DNA of 64,000 bases from Nocardia brasiliensis NBRC 14402 (GTDB lineage: Bacteria > Actinomycetota > Actinomycetes > Mycobacteriales > Mycobacteriaceae): positions 1 to 64,000 of the forward strand of contig NZ_BAFT02000070.1 of the NCBI RefSeq assembly GCF_000308475.2, read 5' to 3'. Positions within the stretch are counted from its first letter, which is position 1; every line of letters starts with the position of its first letter. Of this stretch, positions 60,110-64,000 are shown piece by piece. A program made the position numbers and the translations under genes. The notes beneath the pieces are model-generated. The model saw only the letters and a list, made by a program, of their open reading frames with translations. It did not search any database and was not told the origin of the DNA.

Positions 60110-60326
60110 TTCCGTGCCCAGCCGGTACAGCGGGCCGCCGAATCCTCGTAGGGCAGGCGCGGCACGAGGCGAAAGGCGCTAGCGTCCGTGGCGATCGGCA
60201 CGCGGACGCCGTACGCCACCGAGGATGATGCTCGCCGCCGTGTCCGGGCCGGGTCCCACGGCTCGAGCGAGGTCAACGGCCGGACGATGGCATCGGTACC
60301 GCTGGTAGCAGGTAGCATCCGGAATC
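60110..60326. other. Intergenic region between AsnC and TetR genes
   Basis: 217 bp with no recognisable gene. TAGCAT (60313-60318) is a -10-like hexamer 8 nt ahead of the TetR GTG. No palindrome strong enough to be named as an operator was seen. Confidence 0.45.
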
Positions 60327-61052
60327 GTGATGCGCAGCGGGCGAAAACTGGACGAGGTGCCGCGCAAGCGCGTCGACGCACGCACGGAGCGGTGGCGCGA
60401 ACACCGGCAGAAGGTGCGCGCGGAGTTCGTGGACGCGGCCTTCCGTGCGCTGGACAAGTTCGGCCCGGACGTCAGCATGGGCGATATCGCCAAGGAGGCC
60501 GGTGCCGCGAAACCCAAGCTATACCGGCATTTCGAGGACAAGACCGATCTCTACAACGCGATCGTCGACCGGGTCCGCGACATGCTGTGGGAACAGATCA
60601 TCGCCAGTTTCGACCTGACCAACGATTCGGCGCGCGAACTCGTGCGCCGGGGCGCCGCGGAGTATGTGCTCGTGGTGTCGGAGCACCCGAACGTCTTCCG
60701 GTTCATGCTGCACAGCCATTTCGCGCAGCAGTCCGACGATTCCGAACGCGCGTTGCAATCGGCTCGCCAGTCGGCCAAGCGCGCCGCCGATCTGTTCGCG
60801 GAGCTGCTCGCGGAGAAGGCGGTCGAGGTCGACGGGGTGGAATTGGTCATCTATTCGATCTTCGGCGCGGTCGCCTCGGCCACCGACTGGTGGCTCGGCG
60901 CGAATCGGCTGTCGACCCAGGCCATGCCGATCGAAAAGTTCGTCGCCTATCTCGCGGAAACCATTTCCGCGCTGGCCGAAGCGAATGCCCGGCTCAACGG
61001 CATCACCATCGATGCCGATCTGCCACTGCATCTCGCTTTCGCGAGCGAATGA
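60327..61052 (+). CDS. TetR-family transcriptional regulator
   Basis: A 241-aa regulator. The N-terminal helix-turn-helix is in FVDAAFRALDKFGPDVSMGDIAKEAGAAKPKLYRHFEDKTDLYNAI (quoted in part: MGDIAKEAGAAKPKLYRHF), preceded by a basic Arg-rich tail. The C-terminal half (about 95-235) is helical, with no recognised ligand. GTG 60327 and ATG 60330 are both possible starts. It stands alone, upstream of the convergent thiD gene; its targets are unknown. Confidence 0.9.
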   Translation: MMRSGRKLDEVPRKRVDARTERWREHRQKVRAEFVDAAFRALDKFGPDVSMGDIAKEAGAAKPKLYRHFEDKTDLYNAIVDRVRDMLWEQIIASFDLTNDSARELVRRGAAEYVLVVSEHPNVFRFMLHSHFAQQSDDSERALQSARQSAKRAADLFAELLAEKAVEVDGVELVIYSIFGAVASATDWWLGANRLSTQAMPIEKFVAYLAETISALAEANARLNGITIDADLPLHLAFASE

Positions 61053-61117
61053 GGTCCGCCGCAACCACGCGAACCACGGTGTTCTCGCTGAGCCGCTTCG
61101 TCGAGGTCAGCTGCGTT

Positions 61118-61138
61118 TGCGACACCCTTATTGTCGCA
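61118..61138. terminator. Convergent hairpin TetR / thiD
   Basis: TGCGACA (61118-61124), a 7-nt loop and TGTCGCA (61132-61138) form a perfect 7-bp stem between the converging genes, extended by weaker pairing outside. A modest terminator candidate. Confidence 0.5.
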
Positions 61139-61161
61139 GCACCCACCGACAGGAATGGGGT

Positions 61162-62007
61162 TCAGTCGGTGTGCAGCCGCCAGAGCGGCGACACCGGTCC
61201 GTGGCCCGCGCCGAGGTCATAGGACGCGGCGAGACAGCGGTAGGTCCACTCCTTGGCGAACTCCACGGCCTCGGGCACCGAGTAGCCGTTGGCCAGAGCG
61301 CAGGCGATCGCGGCCGCCAGGGTGTCGCCACCGCCGTGATCGTTGCCGGTGCTGATCCGCGGCGCGGTGAACTCCAGGAAGTCGGCGCCGTCGAACAGCA
61401 GGTCGGTGCTGTATTCGGAGGAGCGCAGGTGCCCGCCCTTAACGATCGCCCACTGCGGGCCCAGCTTGTGCAGCGCCACCGCGGCCTGCCGGGCCGTGGC
61501 GTCGTCGGTCACGTCGATACCGGTGATCAGCCGCACCTCGTCGAGGTTCGGGGTGACCACGGTGGCCAGCGGAATCAGCGTGTTGCGCACGGCGTCCAGC
61601 GCTTCCTCGTGCAGCAGCGGATCGCCGTGCATGGAGGCCGCGACCGGATCGACGATCAGCGGAATGCTGCCGTTGCGGCCGATGCCCACCTCGCCGCAGA
61701 CCGCCGCGACGGCGTCGATGATCGCGGTCGAGGCCAGCATGCCGGTCTTGACCGCGCCGATCCCGATATCGGTCGCCACGGCGCGCACCTGCCCGGCCAC
61801 GATATGCGGCGGGATCTCGTGGAAGTCGCTGACTCCCACCGAGTTCTGCACGGTCACCGCCGCGACCGCCACGCAGGCGTGCACGCCGCACAGTGCCATG
61901 GTGCGGGTATCGGCCTGGATACCGGCGCCGCCGCCGGAGTCGGTGCCCGCGATGGTGAGCACCCGGACGGGAGTCTCGCCCCCGGGGGTCAGTGGCAACA
62001 GCTTCAC
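61162..62007 (-). CDS. thiD: Hydroxymethylpyrimidine/phosphomethylpyrimidine kinase
   Basis: A 281-aa ribokinase-fold kinase that phosphorylates HMP and HMP-phosphate for thiamine. VLTIAGTDSGGGAGIQAD, TVQNSVGV, VKTGML, VDPVAASMHGDPLL, TPNLDE and VKGGHL are all ThiD motifs. The usual HGTGC near the end reads HGGGD (residues 224-228), which puts an acidic residue where ThiD normally has Cys, closer to pyridoxal kinase/ribokinase. GTG 62007 (MKLLPLTPGG) is the chosen start. It is far from the thiE/thiOSG genes in this window and divergent from the CobW-family gene. Confidence 0.93.
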   Translation of the reverse strand: MKLLPLTPGGETPVRVLTIAGTDSGGGAGIQADTRTMALCGVHACVAVAAVTVQNSVGVSDFHEIPPHIVAGQVRAVATDIGIGAVKTGMLASTAIIDAVAAVCGEVGIGRNGSIPLIVDPVAASMHGDPLLHEEALDAVRNTLIPLATVVTPNLDEVRLITGIDVTDDATARQAAVALHKLGPQWAIVKGGHLRSSEYSTDLLFDGADFLEFTAPRISTGNDHGGGDTLAAAIACALANGYSVPEAVEFAKEWTYRCLAASYDLGAGHGPVSPLWRLHTD

Positions 62008-62067
62008 GACACAAACCCTACGGCCGCCGGGGCGGGTCGTGGTGACCAACCGTCCACCCCGCACGGG

Positions 62068-62091
62068 TATAGCAAATGAAAACCATTATCA
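62068..62091 (+). promoter_or_regulatory. Zur-like box and -10 element upstream of the CobW-family gene
   Basis: TGAAAACCATTATCA (62077-62091) is a 7-1-7 imperfect palindrome close to the actinobacterial Zur box (TGAAAATGATTTTCA type). It lies 7 bp before the ATG at 62099 and overlaps the expected start point below a -10-like TATAGC (62068-62073). Repression by zinc-bound Zur is likely. Confidence 0.7.
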
Positions 62092-62098
62092 TTAAGCG

Positions 62099-63298
62099 AT
62101 GACCACCTCCCCGCAGCCCGACCTGCTTCCCGTCACCGTGTTGTCCGGCTTCCTCGGTGCGGGCAAGACCACGCTGCTCAACCACATCCTCGCCAACCGG
62201 GAAGGCCGCCGGGTGGCGGTCATCGTCAACGACATGAGCGAGGTCAACATCGATGCGGCGCTCGTCGCCGGGCAGGGGCATATGCGCCGCGCGGCGGAGC
62301 CGATCGATGAGGGTTGGGGTTCGGGCGACGGGTGGGCCCGCACCGAGGAGAAACTGGTCGAGCTGACGAACGGGTGCATCTGCTGCACCCTGCGTGCGGA
62401 CCTCATCGAGGCGGTCGGCCGGCTCGCCCGTGAGGGCCGGTTCGATCAGCTCGTCATCGAATCCACGGGCATCTCCGAACCGATGCCGGTGGCCGCGACC
62501 TTCGACTGGGAATTCGAGGACGGCTTCAAGCTCGGCGATATCGCGCGGCTGGACACCATGGTGACCGTGGTCGACGCGTCCACCTTCCTGCCCGAGGTGG
62601 CGCGCGGGCAGGCGCTGGCCGACCGGAATCTGCAAGCGGGCGAGGGCGATGCGCGCACCATCGCCGACCTGCTGGTCGATCAGGTGGAATTCGCCGACGT
62701 GCTGCTGGTGAACAAGACCGACCTGGTCGGCGACGCCACGGTCGGGCGGGTGGAAGCGACTGTGCGCAAACTCAATCCGCGTGCGCACGTGCTGCGGACG
62801 CGCAACGGCGTGGTCGCACTGGACGAGGTGCTCGGGACCGGCCGCTACAACCCGGTGGTCGCGGCCGAGTCCGACGGCTGGGCGGAGGAACTCGCGGGCG
62901 GGCACACACCCGAAACCGAGGAGTACGGCATCCGCAGCCTGACCTATACCGCCGACCGCCCGTTTCATCCGCAGCGGCTGTCCGAGGTGCTCGGCACATT
63001 ACGGGGATTGTTGCGCAGCAAGGGTTTCTGCTGGATCGCCAGTCGCCCGACGCTGGCCGCCATCTGGTCCCAGGCCGGGCCCAATCTGGTTTTCGAGCCC
63101 GCGGCGTGGTGGTCGTCGCTGGAAGTGCCCGCGGGACAGGAGATCGTCTTCATCGGCCTGGACCTGGATCGCGAACGGGTGCGTGCGCTATTGGACGATG
63201 CGCTGCTCGATGATGCGGAATTCGCTGCGGGACCGGCGGTTTGGGCGAGCTATCCCGATCCGTTCCCGGCCTGGGGCGCAGTGCACGAGCACCTGTGA
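62099..63298 (+). CDS. CobW-family (COG0523) GTP-binding metallochaperone
   Basis: A 399-aa G3E GTPase. Walker A is GFLGAGKTT near the N-terminus. The metal-binding CxCC motif is in NGCICCTLRADL, and NKTD (in LVNKTDLV) gives guanine specificity. IESTGISEP is the switch region, and a C-terminal CobW_C domain ends the protein. It is the counterpart of the zinc-starvation-induced GTPase (Rv0106-like). With a Zur-type box just ahead of the start, it is probably made when zinc is short and directs metal to key enzymes. Confidence 0.93.
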   Translation: MTTSPQPDLLPVTVLSGFLGAGKTTLLNHILANREGRRVAVIVNDMSEVNIDAALVAGQGHMRRAAEPIDEGWGSGDGWARTEEKLVELTNGCICCTLRADLIEAVGRLAREGRFDQLVIESTGISEPMPVAATFDWEFEDGFKLGDIARLDTMVTVVDASTFLPEVARGQALADRNLQAGEGDARTIADLLVDQVEFADVLLVNKTDLVGDATVGRVEATVRKLNPRAHVLRTRNGVVALDEVLGTGRYNPVVAAESDGWAEELAGGHTPETEEYGIRSLTYTADRPFHPQRLSEVLGTLRGLLRSKGFCWIASRPTLAAIWSQAGPNLVFEPAAWWSSLEVPAGQEIVFIGLDLDRERVRALLDDALLDDAEFAAGPAVWASYPDPFPAWGAVHEHL

Positions 63299-63304
63299 AC
63301 GACG

Positions 63305-63336
63305 GCGACCCACGCCCGGTGCGGGGCGTGGGTCGC
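63305..63336. terminator. Bidirectional terminator between CobW-family and SDR genes
   Basis: A perfect 12-bp stem GCGACCCACGCC/GGCGTGGGTCGC (63305-63316 with 63325-63336), with an 8-nt loop, lies 7 bp after the CobW-family gene stop. Confidence 0.8.
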
Positions 63337-63379
63337 GGGGCCGGCTGCGGCAGCGGGGCCGCGGCATGGTGGCCGGGCC

Positions 63380-64000
63380 TCAGTTGGAGATCCCGGGGGC
63401 CTGGCGCAGATAGGTGGTGTCGGTGAGCTGCTCGAGCATGAAACCGGCGATATCGGCCCGGGCGATCTTCAGCGTGAGACCGCGTTCGCCGGCCGGGAAG
63501 CCGCGCCGGAAACCCCCGGTGCGCGGGCCGTCGGTGAAGGCGCTCGGCCGCACGATGGTCCAGTCCAGGTCGCTGGCTCGCACGTAGGCCTCCTGCTGCA
63601 CGTGATCGGCGAAGGCCTGGCGCAGCAACAACCCGAACATGACGTACTTCCAGAGGAAGTTCAGGTTGGCTTTGCTGTCACCGACGCCGAGCGTGGTCTG
63701 CACGATCAGCCGCTTCACCCCGGTCCGATTCATCGCCTCGATCACCGCGCGGGTGCCCTCGGCACGGATCACACCTTTGCGACCCGCGCCGAGCGAGACC
63801 AGCACCGCGTCCTGGCCGGCCACCGCGCGCTGCACCGAATTCGATTCCAGCACATCACCTTCCACGATATCGAGCCGCTCGTGCCGCTGCGTGAGGCCGG
63901 CCGCGCTCCGGGTGAACGCGGTGACCTGATGTCCCTCGGCGAGTGCCTGCTCGACGACCAGCCGACCGACGGTGCTGGTGGCGCCGAAGACTGCGATTTT
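63380..64000 (-). CDS. NAD(P)-binding SDR-family protein (5' end beyond right edge)
   Basis: About 206 residues are visible, running to the window end. The first codons (KIAVFGATSTVGRLVVEQAL) hold the dinucleotide-binding GATxxVG motif of atypical SDR/NmrA-like proteins, so only a few N-terminal residues are missing. VLVSLGAGRKG, the VKRLIVQTTLGVGDS strand, and WTIVRPSAFTDGP are typical of the NAD(P)H-binding (SDR_a5/BVR-like) group. The function is unknown. It converges with the CobW-family gene. Confidence 0.85.
   Translation of the reverse strand, partial: KIAVFGATSTVGRLVVEQALAEGHQVTAFTRSAAGLTQRHERLDIVEGDVLESNSVQRAVAGQDAVLVSLGAGRKGVIRAEGTRAVIEAMNRTGVKRLIVQTTLGVGDSKANLNFLWKYVMFGLLLRQAFADHVQQEAYVRASDLDWTIVRPSAFTDGPRTGGFRRGFPAGERGLTLKIARADIAGFMLEQLTDTTYLRQAPGISN

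Overview
The window is dense, high-GC DNA with short intergenic gaps, many GTG/TTG starts and frequent 4-bp ATGA gene overlaps. Gene content and order suggest a Nocardia-like member of the Mycobacteriales. From memory, several blocks match Mycobacterium tuberculosis: an Rv0358/Rv0359/purA/DUF3151 block, rhodanese-metZ (Rv0390-Rv0391), fgd1-pta-ackA-pknG-glnH-glnX-mutT3 (Rv0407-Rv0413) and thiE/thiO-thiS-thiG (Rv0414c-Rv0417). No rRNA, tRNA, IS element, prophage or CRISPR array was found. The accessory content is modest.

Layout. 1-7217: a disordered Ala/Pro/Gly-rich protein running off the left edge, DUF3151 plus an FUSC-type membrane protein, a family 2 glycosyltransferase, a site-2 protease with a degenerate lipid-kinase-like partner, and purA. 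7369-18114: a large LuxR-type ATPase regulator, an alpha/beta hydrolase with ogt, a MocR regulator facing a small membrane protein, alpha-methylacyl-CoA racemase, a DUF456 membrane protein behind a tiny coupled leader ORF, an amidohydrolase and fprA with an iron-box-like palindrome. 18433-25538: a SAM-IV riboswitch controlling rhodanese-metZ, an RpiB-like isomerase, a DJ-1/MarR pair with two palindromic operators, a HAD phosphatase, F420-dependent fgd1 and a Ddn-like F420 oxidoreductase. Three related 62-bp hairpin repeats and a decayed gene lie in this part.

25714-41339: acetate interconversion (pta-ackA), the glutamate-sensing PknG/GlnH/GlnX set, a NUDIX hydrolase, thiamine thiazole synthesis and thiE, an ABC exporter and a class III nucleotidyl cyclase with an altered active-site residue. 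41529-50668: a seven-gene acyl-CoA operon of acyclic-terpene (Atu) type: AtuA, two acyl-CoA dehydrogenases, both subunits of a biotin-dependent carboxylase, an enoyl-CoA hydratase and a TetR regulator. 50671-64000: an unrecognised 355-aa protein, a phosphotransferase, NmrA-like reductases, a paired GT39 and GT2-GtrA envelope glycosylation operon, a drug-efflux MFS facing an Lrp/AsnC regulator, a TetR regulator, thiD and a Zur-boxed CobW-family GTPase.

The functional threads are: sulfur and methionine supply under SAM control; thiamine biosynthesis in two places; F420 redox; branched or terpenoid acyl-CoA catabolism; envelope glycosylation; and metal-responsive control (iron at fprA, zinc at cobW). 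The items most worth following up are the degenerate kinase-like partner of the site-2 protease, the dispersed hairpin repeat family, the Atu-type operon, the cyclase substitution and the coupled leader ORF.
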